From: Anodontia alba
Lineage: Eukaryota > Mollusca > Bivalvia > Lucinida > Lucinidae
Reading direction: 5' to 3'
Assembly: GCA_964016985.1 (NCBI GenBank)
Contig: OZ024826.1
Coordinates: forward strand, 7,303,855 to 7,367,854
Length of the DNA stretch: 64,000 nt
Under the pieces are notes generated by a model that was not told the DNA's origin, ran no database searches, and saw nothing but the letters and a program-made list of their open reading frames with translations. Below are positions 21,382-32,083 of this stretch, piece after piece. Within the stretch, counting starts at the first letter, position 1, and every line of letters begins with the position of its first letter. A program made the translations under genes and the position numbers.

Positions 21382-21681
21382 AGCGTTAGTGCAAACCCTG
21401 CATTGTTTACCAAAAGCATCAGTTTTTCGAATATTAAATAATTCAATAAACACCCTGACCTACTTACCAATTTTTCCCTGTTACGATTGTCTCCGTACTG
21501 GTCTGTGCGATCCATTTCTTATTGCGATTTGCTGATGATAACAGAAAGGCAATTTGGAACATATAAGAACTAAGTAAACTAAGGCTAAACATTAATTAGC
21601 ATGGGTATATAGAATAAATAGCGATAAGTAATACAGGATCAGGGCCTTTAAGATATGGAATACTTGACAGACGCAATGATG
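21382..21681. other. No recognisable gene or repeat
   Basis: Nothing recognised. Confidence 0.5.
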
Positions 21682-21930
21682 CAGGCCACGTCAAGCGAAA
21701 AACTATATTCAAACGAGCAACTTCTGCAGATTCAGATCATCCTGCGCATGGGCAAATTCTCACCTGGGCCTTAGTTTTCCAGTGATACATTCTCATTCTA
21801 TACTATCCAACGATTCTGTTATCCGACAGCGAAAGCCTTGATCAGACTGTGTATCCGCGCAGTCTGATCTGGGTCTTCACTGTTCGCGCATGCTCCGAAG
21901 GCACGTTTTCGCTTGGTGCGGCTAATATAA
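21682..21930. repeat. Family E2 copy
   Basis: GGCCACGTCAAGCGAAAAAC at the left and TTTTCGCTTGGTGCGGCTAA at the right form the outer inverted pair. The hairpin GATCAGACTGTGTATCCGCG lies in between with GATACATTCTCATTCTATAC. Confidence 0.75.
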
Positions 21931-22049
21931 GTCTGTTATACATTCCCACCGAGAAAGTTATGAAGTTCAGGAACTAATATAGTCAGAGAATGCAGTTTTA
22001 CCTAGAGGAAGAGCGAACGGATACAAATATCTACAGCCAGATTATATAA

Positions 22050-22640
22050 CTAAATGACCAACCAAGCGCCCAGCTCTCTTTTCCCCAAGCGAGGTGATCA
22101 CAAAGCTAAGTACGACAGAACAAACGCTAGAGAAAGGCACCAAAGCGGACTGAATAAAACTTACTCCTCCGCATCCAGACTCTGCAAAGTACAGTTGACT
22201 CTCGTTATCCCGAACTAGCTTATCTCGAATAACCGCTTATCTCGAAGTGAAAATCTTGTCCCTGCCTAAACATGAAAATCTAACAACAAGTAAAAAATAT
22301 TGTGGAAAAGAGGAGAAATTGCTCCTAAGGAGCAATTTCTCCTCTTTTCCACAATATTTTCGATATATCTCTAACGTCAAGAGTCCAATTACATATAAAT
22401 TTGTTAAATGTGGTTGTTCGAATTATTTTTTCATCAATTTTGAAAATCTGATATGTTGAGGTACGGATATCTCGAAGTGTTTCAGAGAGTCCCTTGGAAA
22501 TCGAGATAACGAGAGTCGACTGTAATACAAGTAATAAACACTGTCGGAACCACCACCTTAGAACTCTCAATGGTTCAAAAAGAAAACACCGCGGGGTTTT
22601 AACGAGTGCGAGTATTACAGCATCCTACTCTCCAACCTCG
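22050..22640. repeat. Diverged family I copy, split by element D1
   Basis: The left part (22060-22175) has CTCTCTTTTCCCCAAGCGAG and the right part (22540-22625) has GGAACCACCACCTTAGAACT and CCGCGGGGTTTTAACG. Both are collinear with I2 if the D1 element between them is removed. Confidence 0.6.
22190..22524. mobile_element. Family D MITE, copy D1, nested in family I
   Basis: CAGTTGACTCTCGTTATCCC at 22192 and the complement of CAGTCGACTCTCGTTATCTC ending at 22522, flanked by TA. The central palindrome is ATATTGTGGAAAAGAGGAGA with apex GCTCCTAAGGAGC. Ends and TA duplication are pogo/Tigger-like. No coding capacity. Confidence 0.9.
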
Positions 22641-22974
22641 ACCTGTATACCCTTATACATAGATTAAATACGGTAATTCTTTCTGATTGTGGGGCTTTGA
22701 CGCTGTCGAAGCAGTGAACTACTCATACGCTGCCAATGAAGTTGACTACAGACACGTGCTTTTGTCCATCACTCAAATTTAGTAGGTGTGCTTATATTGG
22801 AAAATCAAGATGTTTTACTTACTGTACATGAGGCAGCGTTTTCTTTACATGTTTGGATAGGTATGTCTGACAGAGTTAGCATACTAGGTCTGTGGAGATA
22901 CTCCTTCATAAGGATTTTCAAAACTCCTTGCAGAATGAGTACGTGCCTCGGAAAATTCTCCCTTCTTTTGATCT
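22641..22974. other. No recognisable gene or repeat
   Basis: Part of a 100-codon frame starting at 22788 runs through here into element P. It has no recognisable domain. Confidence 0.5.
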
Positions 22975-23222
22975 GGTCCCGAGGTTATAAAATTTTTTTC
23001 ATGCTCAACTCAGCTGAGCATGAAATTTGTTTTGCTAATAAATCTCAAATTACTAACAGTTGCGAATTCTTTCTTGCTAAACTTATCTGAGCATGAATAT
23101 TTCTCTGCTAATAAATATGAAAATGCCAACTTTTGTTGGCATTTTCATATTTATTAGCAAAGAAAATTTCATGCTCAGCTGAGATGAACATGAAAAGAGT
23201 TTTATAACCTCGGAGCCGGGCC
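22975..23222. mobile_element. Inverted-repeat element P
   Basis: GGTCCCGAGGTTATAAAA and TTTTATAACCTCGGAGCCGG are the ends. TTCATGCTCAGCTGAGATGA is repeated in inverted form near the left end. The inner hairpin ATATGAAAATGCCAACTTTT lies at 23105-23160. Single copy here. Confidence 0.75.
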
Positions 23223-23525
23223 ACATCTAAAAGACCCCGGGATTGTTATTTTAGCATAATCAAAAGACCCCATTGTTTACCTACTTTTAATAAAGTTCTG
23301 TTTCATTGTTTAAATTTTAGTTTTCTTCACAGCTGTTGATTTTAACCAAATCTGGTTAGTTAAAATGAATCCGATTTTATTGTAGTTTAGTTCAGAATTC
23401 CTGGTTTCCGCTCTGATCAGTTCAGAAAGCATCCGCTGTATAGTTTTGGCCTGCTTAGAAAGCATCCATATTTTACATCAACATCAGCATAGGACGTATC
23501 CACATTTTCAACCCAACCCCTGTTT
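23223..23525. other. No recognisable gene or repeat
   Basis: AAGACCCC occurs at 23231 and 23265 and GAAAGCATCC at 23423 and 23458. Otherwise featureless. Confidence 0.45.
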
Positions 23526-23723
23526 TTAACCATCTCGGATACCTTTGCAAACAGTGTAGATCTTAATATGATGGCTCTTCATGAGCCGTCTCATCAGGAT
23601 CAACACTGTTTGCCATTCTTTTAATGATTGTTGACAAAATCCCTTTTTGCAACGATGGATGTGTCCAAATTCAGAGATGAATAAGCCCATCTTAGAAGTT
23701 CCTGGGCTCCTTTAAACGGTTAA
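23526..23723. mobile_element. Family F copy bounded by TTAA
   Basis: TTAA at 23526 and 23720. The core TTTGCAAACAGTGTAGATCT pairs with ATCAACACTGTTTGCC, apex ATGGCTCTTCATGAGCCGT. The right part has GGATGTGTCCAAATTCAG, as in other F members. The ends are too decayed to show an inverted repeat. Confidence 0.6.
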
Positions 23724-23892
23724 ACTCACTGTGGTATATTAATGACAGTTTTATACATACGAGTGCCTATACCCTGTGATACTAGACAGACGCCGTTAAC
23801 CCCTCCAGCAAACCTGATCTCACCTCTATTTCAGTAGCTGTCTGTAAATCTATGTGCACCTAAATCAATCAAATGTATCAACGTTGATTGAA

Positions 23893-24004
23893 TACCCAGT
23901 AAGCATTCTACATAAATCTATAGTGGGTCTTTATCGGCCCGTCAAGGTAGCTGACGGGCCGATAACGGCCCCTCTATAGATTTAGAAAGAATGCTAGCTG
24001 GGTA
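23893..24004. mobile_element. Family B palindromic MITE, copy B4
   Basis: CCCAGTAAGCATTCTACATA to AGAATGCTAGCTGGG with TA on both sides (23893-23894 and 24003-24004). This supports a TA target duplication for the family. The arms have drifted (GTGGGTCTTTATC against GATAACGGCCCCTC). Confidence 0.92.
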
Positions 24005-24329
24005 AAGGCTTTGCTGTGTTGACATTGCGCTGGCTTTAGTAGAGAAACGTGATTTAGTGCTGTATACAATTTGCAGTCAATGTCAAGTTTGCAGTGATTT
24101 AACGATACATAATTTCTGAACCATGGGACATAAATAACTACTTCAAACCAATAAAAGGACATCAAAGACCCAGAAATAGAACTATGAAACAGACCTGAGA
24201 TATTTTAGGTGTTGAAAAGAACTAAAATAAAACTCCCATAACGGATTGGGTCGATTTTTTTTACATTGTTTCAATTAGTTAAAAGGTTTGAAAGTTTGCA
24301 CTGAATACTAATTCTAACCCTTGAGCATA
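24005..24329. other. No recognisable gene or repeat
   Basis: Nothing recognised. Confidence 0.5.
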
Positions 24330-24435
24330 CACTGGCGTAGATGGACAGCGACGACCTAGATCAGACTGCGCATCTGCAAAATAGCAATGAACAGAACAAA
24401 TATTTGATCAGTCTGCTTGGATGCACAGGCTGACC
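24330..24435. repeat. Family E fragment
   Basis: GATGGACAGCGACGACCTAG then ATCAGACTGCGCATCTGC and TTTGATCAGTCTGCTTGG. The outer ends are missing. Confidence 0.5.
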
Positions 24436-24649
24436 TCGTTTTTTGCTTTTGTCAAATGGCTTAATAACCTTTTTTCTTATGTTGTGAAAACTCGTTTTTG
24501 TCCAAAGCTTTCAGTTTCTATCAAACGTCCATCCCTTTGCTGCTGTCTGCTCCTAATCAGAGCCTGTATATATTTATTAATTGATAAACAGATTTGCATA
24601 CAAGAGCAGGGTCACAAATGATCTTATTTGAAGCTATACCAAAGAATTG

Positions 24650-25370
24650 AAGTAATAAAAGCTGTAACGATTAAAGATGGATCCCTTGTGGATTATATGT
24701 GCTTCTGGTCATACATGCCCCTGGGCAGTGTACATATACCAAACATAGTCTGTATTAAATGGAAGTCAGATTCATAAGTGATGAGAACAACGGATTCGAA
24801 GTAAGACGTTTCTTGTTATTTTCATTGCTTCTTCCCTCTAAATGGTGTTCACTCCTATCGCAGGATTGTATACATGCCTAAGTAAAACAATAGTCGACAA
24901 TGGGGGCTTGAAGACATGTCGTTGAAACTTTGCTTCGTTGTTAAGGGGTAGAGGCTTCTTTTGAGCACCAAATATACTACTCAGGCACACATGTAACTAT
25001 TTTTAAAGGCCATATACTTGTAGATATGGCACAATGACATAAAAATTAGGGCCTAAAGCCATTAACTTGAAGCGTTGCATTAGGGTTTACAAGGTTTGTC
25101 AGAAACCACATCTTCTGGACACTGGTTTGAATACATAGCAAAATTTGTGAATACGAAATCATATAAAATCAGCCTTTAAACTAGTGTTAAAAATTTACAT
25201 TAAGGATTAGAGGATGAAGGGCTTTGCTAAAGAATCAGAATTAGTAACTCTACTTTTAAAGACCATCATTCTTTATTTTGTGGAAATATTGGAAAAATGA
25301 TACATGGCAACGCACTGATTTTTACACAGGTTACCGAGTCATGGCTCGTTGTCCTCTTGTTTATTGTATT
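24650..25370. repeat. Diverged relative of element L
   Basis: CCCCTGGGCAGTGTACATAT and GGATTGTATACATGCCTAAG match the recurrent L block. The closing TTACCGAGTCATGGCTCGTT and CCTCTTGTTTA parallel the L terminus at 11.7 kb. The left end was not located. Confidence 0.5.
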
Positions 25371-25723
25371 TTTTCTTCTTTTCACTATGGCAAACAAAGC
25401 TCTTCATCGGAAAGTATCTTACTTCGCATGATAACTTTTATATATGAACACTCATGTAAGACATTCTGTACAACCAGCTTTGATCCAATTTCCTATTGTA
25501 TTTCCCTATGATTGAAAAGCAACGTAATGCATCAAATCCTGAAAAAAATCGCTAGGCCATCGATTCTGCTGTAAATAACTTCATGGTACGGAGGCGGATT
25601 TATCTAAAGCCATTTTGCATTACACATAGCACGTATTTGTACTTCATATTCATTCAGAGGTTTTGAGTTTAATTTTAGGGCCAGAAAAGTACCAAATATA
25701 CTCACGGAAATAAGCCGGGGAGC
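25371..25723. other. No recognisable gene or repeat
   Basis: Nothing recognised. Confidence 0.5.
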
Positions 25724-25886
25724 ATCCAGCGGGTACATGACGTTTATACAAGGTTGCATTAACGCCGATGCGACGTCATGGCATTGCATCGACGTTAGTG
25801 TGACGTTGTATGAACGGCATGAACCCGCTGGCATGACGTTAGATCGACGTTAATGCAAAGTTGTATAAACATCATGTGCTCGCTGG
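25724..25886. mobile_element. Family K element, copy K2 (MITE-like)
   Basis: Ends CCAGCGGGTACATGACGTTT and the complement of CCAGCGAGCACATGATGTTT. The interior is a run of ACGTT/GACGT words (GACGTCATGGCATTGCATCG, ACGTTAGTGTGACGTTG). The TIRs start with CCAGCG, as in K3 and K4. Confidence 0.8.
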
Positions 25887-26149
25887 GTGCTAACACAAAT
25901 ATTAATACAAATGGGAACAGCCAAATATCACACTATACTCCAAATACTCGTGAATCAAAACATAAGACGTGCGATCAGTGAAATGTATACCGTCTCATAT
26001 ACATTTAAAGCTTCAGCACTCGCAGGCCAAATTATCAGATGAAAATTAGTGAAATTGCGGGGAATTAAGGGATCAGAAATCATAAGGAAGTTCATGGGAT
26101 GGAATTGGATCAGCCTATGTGATCAGCTGTCCTTGTGCATTGATGAGAT
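25887..26149. other. No recognisable gene or repeat
   Basis: Nothing recognised. Confidence 0.5.
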
Positions 26150-26270
26150 TCTTGAATCTTTGACTCTCCAAAGAAAGCCCATCGAAAACTGATAAGACTG
26201 CGCGGATGCGCGTAGTCTTATCTGGGCTCATATATCTGGAGGTAGGTTTTCTCAAGTTGCGATTCATGCA
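26150..26270. repeat. Family E fragment
   Basis: GCCCATCGAAAACTGATAAG pairs with CTTATCTGGGCTC. The apex is ACTGCGCGGATGCGCGTAGT. GAGGTAGGTTTTCTCAAGTT closes it. Confidence 0.6.
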
Positions 26271-26282
26271 CTCTAATCAGAA

Positions 26283-26500
26283 CATCAAGAACACATACTT
26301 ACATAATTTGACCCCCTTAAACCCCACTTTTATATAGTAAAACTGGGGTTTACAGGGGTACACGTTATTTTTCTAATTTTGCTAAAAACATTGATTGTGG
26401 CGGTTCTAACGAGTACACACAATCTCATTTTTTTCATCTGAATGTTTTCCATTTTTGGTTGTAAAATTTTCAGTATATTGTATAGGCGTGTTTTCGTAAT
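26283..26500 (+). mobile_element. Family A MITE, copy A6, one palindrome arm deleted
   Basis: CCCC arm first. The sequence passes from ACATTGATTGTGG directly to CGGTTCTAACGAGTACAC, so the left arm and apex are lost and the hairpin cannot form. Both outer ends are present (CATCAAGAACACA, GTTTTCGTAAT). Confidence 0.9.
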
Positions 26501-26504
26501 AAAA

Positions 26505-26620
26505 AGCCATCTCCCTGGAAAAAATATCTTCTGGGCATATGCAGGCGGCGACAACTCCAGATGAGCTTTGTATCCGCGCAGCCTGATCAGAACCTTGGTT
26601 GACCCGTTCAGCCTTGATGG
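26505..26620. repeat. Family E fragment
   Basis: CTTCTGGGCATATGCAGGCG, GTATCCGCGCAGCCTGATCA and GAACCTTGG follow the E order. It lies directly against A6. Confidence 0.55.
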
Positions 26621-26952
26621 ACGGATTGTTCTGTAGATTATCAACGATCATTATGTCAGAAATTCCTGTCTACAAATGTTAGACACTATATATCATCAGG
26701 GATTTCGTTTGACACTTGGAATTTTCCGAACCTCTCCAGTAACAAGCTTTTATGTGGAGGCGAATGAGCCATTGCTATGACTACACAGTGAAAAAAATCT
26801 CTTCAGTATGCCATCAGACTGTCTGCTAATCCTACAAACCATGCTTTTGAAACCACCTGTCTACCACAGCTGTCGGAATTTAACTCGGTTAAATATTTTT
26901 TTTTATTTCGTATCGCACCGCTTTTAGACTCCTTCAATATAGACACCAAGGC

Positions 26953-26956
<4 letters not shown>
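26621..26956. other. No recognisable gene or repeat
   Basis: Nothing recognised. A run of 31 A follows at 26957-26987. Confidence 0.5.

Positions 26957-26987
<31 letters not shown>
26957..26987. repeat. Poly(A) tract
   Basis: 31 A. No retroposon body recognised upstream. Confidence 0.9.
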
Positions 26988-26989
<2 letters not shown>

Positions 26990-27274
26990 GTGTATGTGCG
27001 GTATTCGTCCTGGTGCATACATAGATCCGCTATTCTAGTTGATTGACACAACGGAAACAAGATTTTAATCCGCATATTTTAGAAGAAATCTTCCAAGAGG
27101 TATTGTCGTATTCTTCGTCAAATCTCAGTATATCTAAACGGAAGTTCCAAATGTTGAATATAAGGTTGGGTGTGCGTATGTATAGGCCTACTAGTGCGGA
27201 AGTGTACGACTGCCTGAAGCCTCAACTTGTTTTCACTGCAGATTGAAAAGATGATGTAGCTCTAAATAAGCAAC
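26988..27274. other. No recognisable gene or repeat
   Basis: A 67-codon plus-strand frame (27043-27246) shows no domain I recognise. Confidence 0.5.
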
Positions 27275-27450
27275 AACGTGAGAAAACGTACCTTCTTACA
27301 TGTGCGCACAACGAAGACATGTGGATCAACTTTGCATTGGCCATCCTTAACGCGCCCAAGTGAATATTATGATCAGACTGCGCGAATGCGCAGTCTGATC
27401 TTAATTTTCACTGGGAGCACATGTCCGAAGGTACGTTTTCAGACGATGTA
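27275..27450. repeat. Family E1 copy
   Basis: GAGAAAACGTACCTTCTTAC and GTCCGAAGGTACGTTTTCAG are the outer inverted pair. The inner hairpin is GATCAGACTGCGCGAATGCG. Confidence 0.75.
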
Positions 27451-27599
27451 GCTCAAATAATGTGCACAGTGATTCTTGACCACCATATTTATTATCCACT
27501 CAGCCACCATTTCTGTTTTGAAAATCTTTAACCCATCACGCGAACTGTTTCATAGTTTCTGACCCCCGTATTCCTGTTTCCCCAGTTGTATAATACATA

Positions 27600-27838
27600 G
27601 CGCGCCAAGCGAAAACGTATCTTCCAGCATGCGCAAAAATGCACATTCAGATTGATCTCAGGCATGCGCAAAAGTCTCATCCGGGCATTTGCTCTCCATT
27701 GATACATTATATAATGTCAAATGATTCTGTTACTGGATAGCGAAGGCCCTGAATAGACTGCACATTCGTGCAGGCCTATATGAGACTTCGCTGCCCGGAT
27801 ATGTCCAAAGACACGTTTTTAAATGGCGCGGCCCATAA
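27600..27838. repeat. Family E2 copy
   Basis: GCGCCAAGCGAAAACGTATC at the left and TTTAAATGGCGCGGCCCA at the right. It contains ATTGATACATTATATAATGT and a decayed GCACATTCGTGCAGGCC hairpin. Confidence 0.7.
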
Positions 27839-28214
27839 AGTGATGAAACAGGGGAATTGCCTGAATACGAAATAACTGAGTATTTCTTTATAGGGTTGTT
27901 TTTGAAACAAAAAAAAAAAACTACTTTGTTGGCACACGAAGAGTCTCGATTTAACTGAGATTCCGAGTCGCGTTCATTTATGTGCTCTTTGTTTCCAATG
28001 ACAACACTACAGCCAGTTCATTGACTTTATTGTGAGGTAAAAATCTTTCAGTCCTGATTTGAACCCGTAGTGCGTGGAAATAAGCAGACCAGATTTGAAC
28101 CTAGGGTGATGATTTTGGTATCAGTAAAATCGATTTAACACTCTCCCATCTCTTCCAGTGGATTTTACTACTCGCTATTCTAATGCGGTTCTTCTAGTCG
28201 AGTTGGTTTTTGTG
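27839..28214. other. No recognisable gene; two GAACC words
   Basis: TTTGAACCCGTAG at 28058 and TTTGAACCTAGGG at 28095 look faintly like tRNA B boxes, but no cloverleaf or A box lies at the right distance. Confidence 0.45.
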
Positions 28215-28491
28215 CATCACGAAATATACCTACATAATTTTGACTCCCTTAAACCCCACTTTTATATAGTAAAACTGGGGTTTACAGGGGTAGACATTAT
28301 TTTTCAAATTTTTGCTCAAAAACACAGATTGTGGGTACTCGTTAGAACCGCCTGGACGAGGCGGTTCTAACGAGTACCCACAATCTATGTTTTTAGCAGA
28401 AATGTGAAAAATATCAAAGATTTTTATCTAAAAATTTTCAGTTCTTGGAATTGAAATTTTCTATATGTTTGAATAGGCGTGTTTTCATAAC
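28215..28491 (+). mobile_element. Family A MITE, copy A7
   Basis: CCCC arm first. Apex CGCCTGGACGAGGCG. The right end has mutated to GTTTTCATAACG. TGTG lies on both sides (28211-28214 and 28492-28495), possibly by chance. Confidence 0.92.
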
Positions 28492-28755
28492 GTGTGGCCT
28501 TGTGTCTGTTTGCTGCGGGAACTGTTTTCAAGGTTTGTATTTTGTGTTGTTTTATCGTTATGTATACTCGATCTTGTCTGGCATTGTGATTACCTCGCTG
28601 GAGAAAGAGGATCTGGTTTCTTGTGCTGGTGGTATGTGTACTATCTATGGTTTGATCTAACTGTTGGTTTGTTTGCTCTTCCTCTTGGTGTCATTGGTAG
28701 TCTATGTTCAGCGATTGTAGCCCTTCCTGGAAATGTTTTATACTATTCTTGAACG
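28492..28755 (+). repeat. Diverged family I copy, opposite orientation
   Basis: GATTACCTCGCTGGAGAAAG and CTCTTCCTCTTGGTGTC align with the reverse complement of I1 and I2. Two overlapping frames here (71 and 86 codons) are by-products. Confidence 0.5.
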
Positions 28756-28911
28756 ATATGAAACCGAAAGGCAAAGAATGATGTTGATTACCAATTTTAG
28801 TTGTATAACATGCATTGACTTTATCTCCTGCATTATGCTTCAAATAAATTCACTGTATTGTGAGATATTATTTTGCAGCGGAAGGAAGATTTAAATCTTT
28901 TAAAATCAAGA

Positions 28912-29075
28912 CTGAATGTGCGCCCAGCGAAAACTCAGATCAGCCTGCGCATCCGCGCAGTCTGATCAGAATCTTCGCAGGGCACTATGTGGGTAACCAA
29001 GGATCCAAAGTGTATTCAGGCGGACAGAGAAGACCGACCAGTCTGGATGCACAAGCAATCTTGTAGGAAATGTTT
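28912..29075. repeat. Family E1 copy
   Basis: ATGTGCGCCCAGCGAAAACT, a perfect CAGCCTGCGCATCCGCGCAG hairpin, ATGTGGGTAACCAAGGATCC and a degraded second half (GACCAGTCTGGATGCAC). Confidence 0.75.
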
Positions 29076-29154
29076 CCCCGGCTCAGTTTTAAAGAATAAC
29101 CAGAAAACAGGAAAGGACTAACAATATGCAAGTTTAACATGAGCCAGGCCAAGT

Positions 29155-29350
29155 TAAAATGTGCCTTCGGGGCATGCGCGGACAGTGAATGACCAGATCA
29201 GACTGTTCATCTGCTGACAGAATCATTGGGCACTATAGAATGTATCAATTGCGAGCCAGTGCCCGGATGAGACTTTTCGCATGCGTGGGATGAATATGAA
29301 TCTGTGCATTCTGCGCATGCTCGAAGACATCTTTCGCTTGGTGCGGCCAA
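29155..29350. repeat. Family E2 copy
   Basis: GTGCCTTCGGGGCATGCGCG to TTTCGCTTGGTGCGGCCAAT. The inner ACTATAGAATGTATCAATTG and GAGCCAGTGCCCGGATGAGA match E2. Confidence 0.7.
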
Positions 29351-29509
29351 TATAATCATATAATCAATAAGAGCAGCTGAGATATTTTATTGGAGACAGA
29401 GTATTTATTTATAGTTGTCCATCATGTCCAACGGCGCTGTGAGACATAAGAGAATCAACTAGATCTTTCGCAGTTTACAATTATTTTCAAGGATTTGAGA
29501 CGAAAGAGA

Positions 29510-29513
<4 letters not shown>

Positions 29514-29578
<65 letters not shown>

Positions 29579-29589
29579 ACACACACACA
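29514..29589. repeat. (TC)n(AC)n microsatellite
   Basis: About 16 TC units pass directly into about 20 AC units with one AT interruption. Confidence 0.95.
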
Positions 29590-29707
29590 GGTAAACTACA
29601 TATAGTATCATGAATGATTTTACAGGAAGGCGATACCTCAGGTCTGTCGTCTTCAAAGCCCCAAAATAAAACAAAATAGGGGCCACCTAATAAACAAAAA
29701 AGCAGCA

Positions 29708-29815
29708 AAATGACATGTGCATCCAGCGAACACTCAGATCACAGCGCACAATAAAAATTGATCAGACTGGGTGGATGCCCAGGCTGATCTGAGCCTTTGC
29801 TGGGAGCACATCCAT
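29708..29815. repeat. Family E fragment
   Basis: ACATGTGCATCCAGCGAACA and GCCTTTGCTGGGAGCACATC are the arms, with GATCAGACTGGGTGGATGCC between them. Confidence 0.6.
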
Positions 29816-30547
29816 TTTGTTGGTTTTCATGGGGTAGGCCAAAGAATGAAGTGGAGCTACGGTTTGGCTTTTTATTGTTGATAGTGTACGTTTACATTAC
29901 GTTCGTAAGAAAAATGAAATATAAACTTACCTTATCAATATTATAAAATGAGAGAAAATGATGTTGCGAAAATATGCCATACAAAAATTGATATTCGAAA
30001 GTGTCAAGTGGAATACCTTGCTCGTGCGTCATCCTGTTGGTACGTATATTTCTCAGTTAGTTCGTTTTGATAGTGCAAGTCAAGTCACTGACTTCAGTAA
30101 TCGAAATAATATCTTATTTTTATCATAAACTACGTAAAAGCAAGTTCTAAATTTAATCGTCGTCCGTTTGAATTAATATCCAAATTTTAAGTTGGTTTAA
30201 ACTTGAATTGTATGGCGACTTAGCCTATAATGTCAGAAAAATTGTTGGCCAAACTGATTTTTCGGAACAACAAAGAGATTATCATGGACATTCTGCGGGA
30301 AAACTGCATGCATGGTTGTAAACCCAAATATGGTTGATGAATTTGCTGCCCTCTTTTATTGCAAGACGGTGGGTTGGTCCTGAAACTAAATGACGGCTCC
30401 TTCCTCAGTCTGTTTCAGATGGTTGACGCCTGACTATCAATGTCAGTGGTCTGGTCTTTCGTGGTCCTGCTTGTGTTTTGTGTGTGTTCCAGCTTTAGCT
30501 CGCCTTTGAGCCCTTTGCTTTGTTTCATCACAGAGGTATTGGTTATA
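29816..30547. other. No supported gene
   Basis: 30390-30530 is T/G-rich and faintly resembles the reverse complement of family I (GTGGTCCTGCTTGTGTT). The rest is unrecognised. Confidence 0.4.
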
Positions 30548-30825
30548 CATCAAGAAAACACGCCTATATGATTTTGACCCCCTTAAATCCCACTTTTATA
30601 TAGTAAAACTGGATTTTACAGGGGTATACATTATTTTTCATATTTCTGCTCAAAACATAGATTGTGGGTACTCGTTAGAACCGCCTCGCCGATGTGGTTC
30701 TAATGAGTACCCACAATCTACGTTCTGAGCAGAAATATGAAAAAAAAAATATAATTTTAATCTGAAAATTTTCCTTTTTCGGTCGTAAAATTTTTAATAT
30801 ATTTGAATAGGAGTGTTTTCGTAAT
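30548..30825 (+). mobile_element. Family A MITE, copy A8
   Basis: CCCC arm first. The apex is no longer paired (CGCCTCGCCGATGTGG), while the outer stem still matches. Confidence 0.92.
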
Positions 30826-31028
30826 GATGTGTTTCACTGTGGTGTTTCACCAATGAGGTAGAGGATGCCTTTGCGGAACGAACATATATTTGTAATTTGG
30901 AGCTGCATTATAATTAATGGTGAGGTTTCGCGAGAGTAAAACTAGTTTAAGCCACCGGCAGTTTTTTTTATTATAATCATTCAATACAAAATGCACGTCA
31001 CATCGCGTAATGCTTACCTTTTTGTGAT

Positions 31029-31950
31029 TACAGTCGGTTCTCGTTATCTCGACCTCGCTTATCTCGAATTACCGTTTATATCGAAGTGAAAATCTGGTCC
31101 CTTTTTAAACATGAAAATCTAATAACAGGTAACAAAATATTGTGGAAAAGAGGAGAAATTGCTCCTAAATTTCTCCTTTTTTTCCACAATATTTTCAATT
31201 TATTTTATTGTCAGTGGTGAAATCAGTGTATATCTGATGAAAATAAAAGTGGTATCAATCACTAGTGATTTGACAACGTATCATTTCACTATAGTGAATG
31301 ACACGATTTATATTTTCACTCTTCGCTTTGGACGACTTCGGTTTTCTTCACTGTTTCAGAAGTGGATGTTACATCCACTTCAGATTTTTGAACACCTCTA
31401 ACTTCTTTGTTTCTGAACTAAACTATCAAGTGTTGGTACACATTTTCTTAGTTAGAATGTAAGGAACATTATGGTATCAAAATTATTTTGATTCGCCGAA
31501 ACTTTTTGTTTTTTGTCTCTCCAGCGGTTCACATGTTAAGCACTGAGCGTCGACGCCATGACGTTCATGTTTTGTTTGGTGACGTTACTTATGACGTCAG
31601 AAACGCGCACTGACGTGTGAACAATAAAATAAAAAGAAAATAAATTTACTCTTTTTCAGTGAATACCATAAAAATTTTCATCTCGTGTAATTAAAACATT
31701 CAAATTTTCACTCGTGCTTCGCACTCGTGAAAATACTGATGTTTTCATTTCACTCGATGACAATATTTATGGTATTCACAGCAAAAGAATAAATATCCTC
31801 TATATATCTCTAACTCCAGGAGTCAAATTACGTATACATTTGTGAAATGTGGTTGTTTGATTTATTTATCCTCAATTCTGCAAACCTGATATGTCGAGGT
31901 ACGGGTATCAGACAGTCCCTTGGAATTCGAGATAACGAGAGTCGACTGTA
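31029..31950. mobile_element. Family D MITE, copy D2, split by insertion X
   Basis: CAGTCGGTTCTCGTTATCTC at 31031 and the complement of CAGTCGACTCTCGTTATCTC ending at 31948, flanked by TA. The palindrome has lost apex bases (GCTCCTAAATTTCTCC). Sequence collinear with D1 stops near 31197 and resumes near 31797 at ATATATCTCTAACTCC. Confidence 0.88.
31198..31796. mobile_element. Insertion X inside D2
   Basis: About 600 bp absent from D1 and D3. It contains TTTTCACTCGTGCTTCGCAC with a TCGTGAAAAT partner, TGACGTTACTTATGACGTCA, and CACTAGTGATTTG. No coding frame is supported (an 80-codon frame at 31159 straddles the D2 junction). No obvious terminal repeat or target duplication, so its class is unknown. 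Confidence 0.65.
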
Positions 31951-32083
31951 TTTGTGTTATTGTGATTTTTCATTAATGAAGAAGAAGACTCTGCGCGGAC
32001 CGAAATCGTATACTGAAGTAAAAAAGGTAAGTAGACGCAGGATAAAGTTTTGCTCTGATTTTATGCAATGTATAAGACGTTTC

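Noticed and set aside
28040..28110. Possible tRNA or tRNA-derived SINE from two GAACC words
   Set aside because: No A box at the right spacing, no cloverleaf, no poly(A) or repeated 3' tail.
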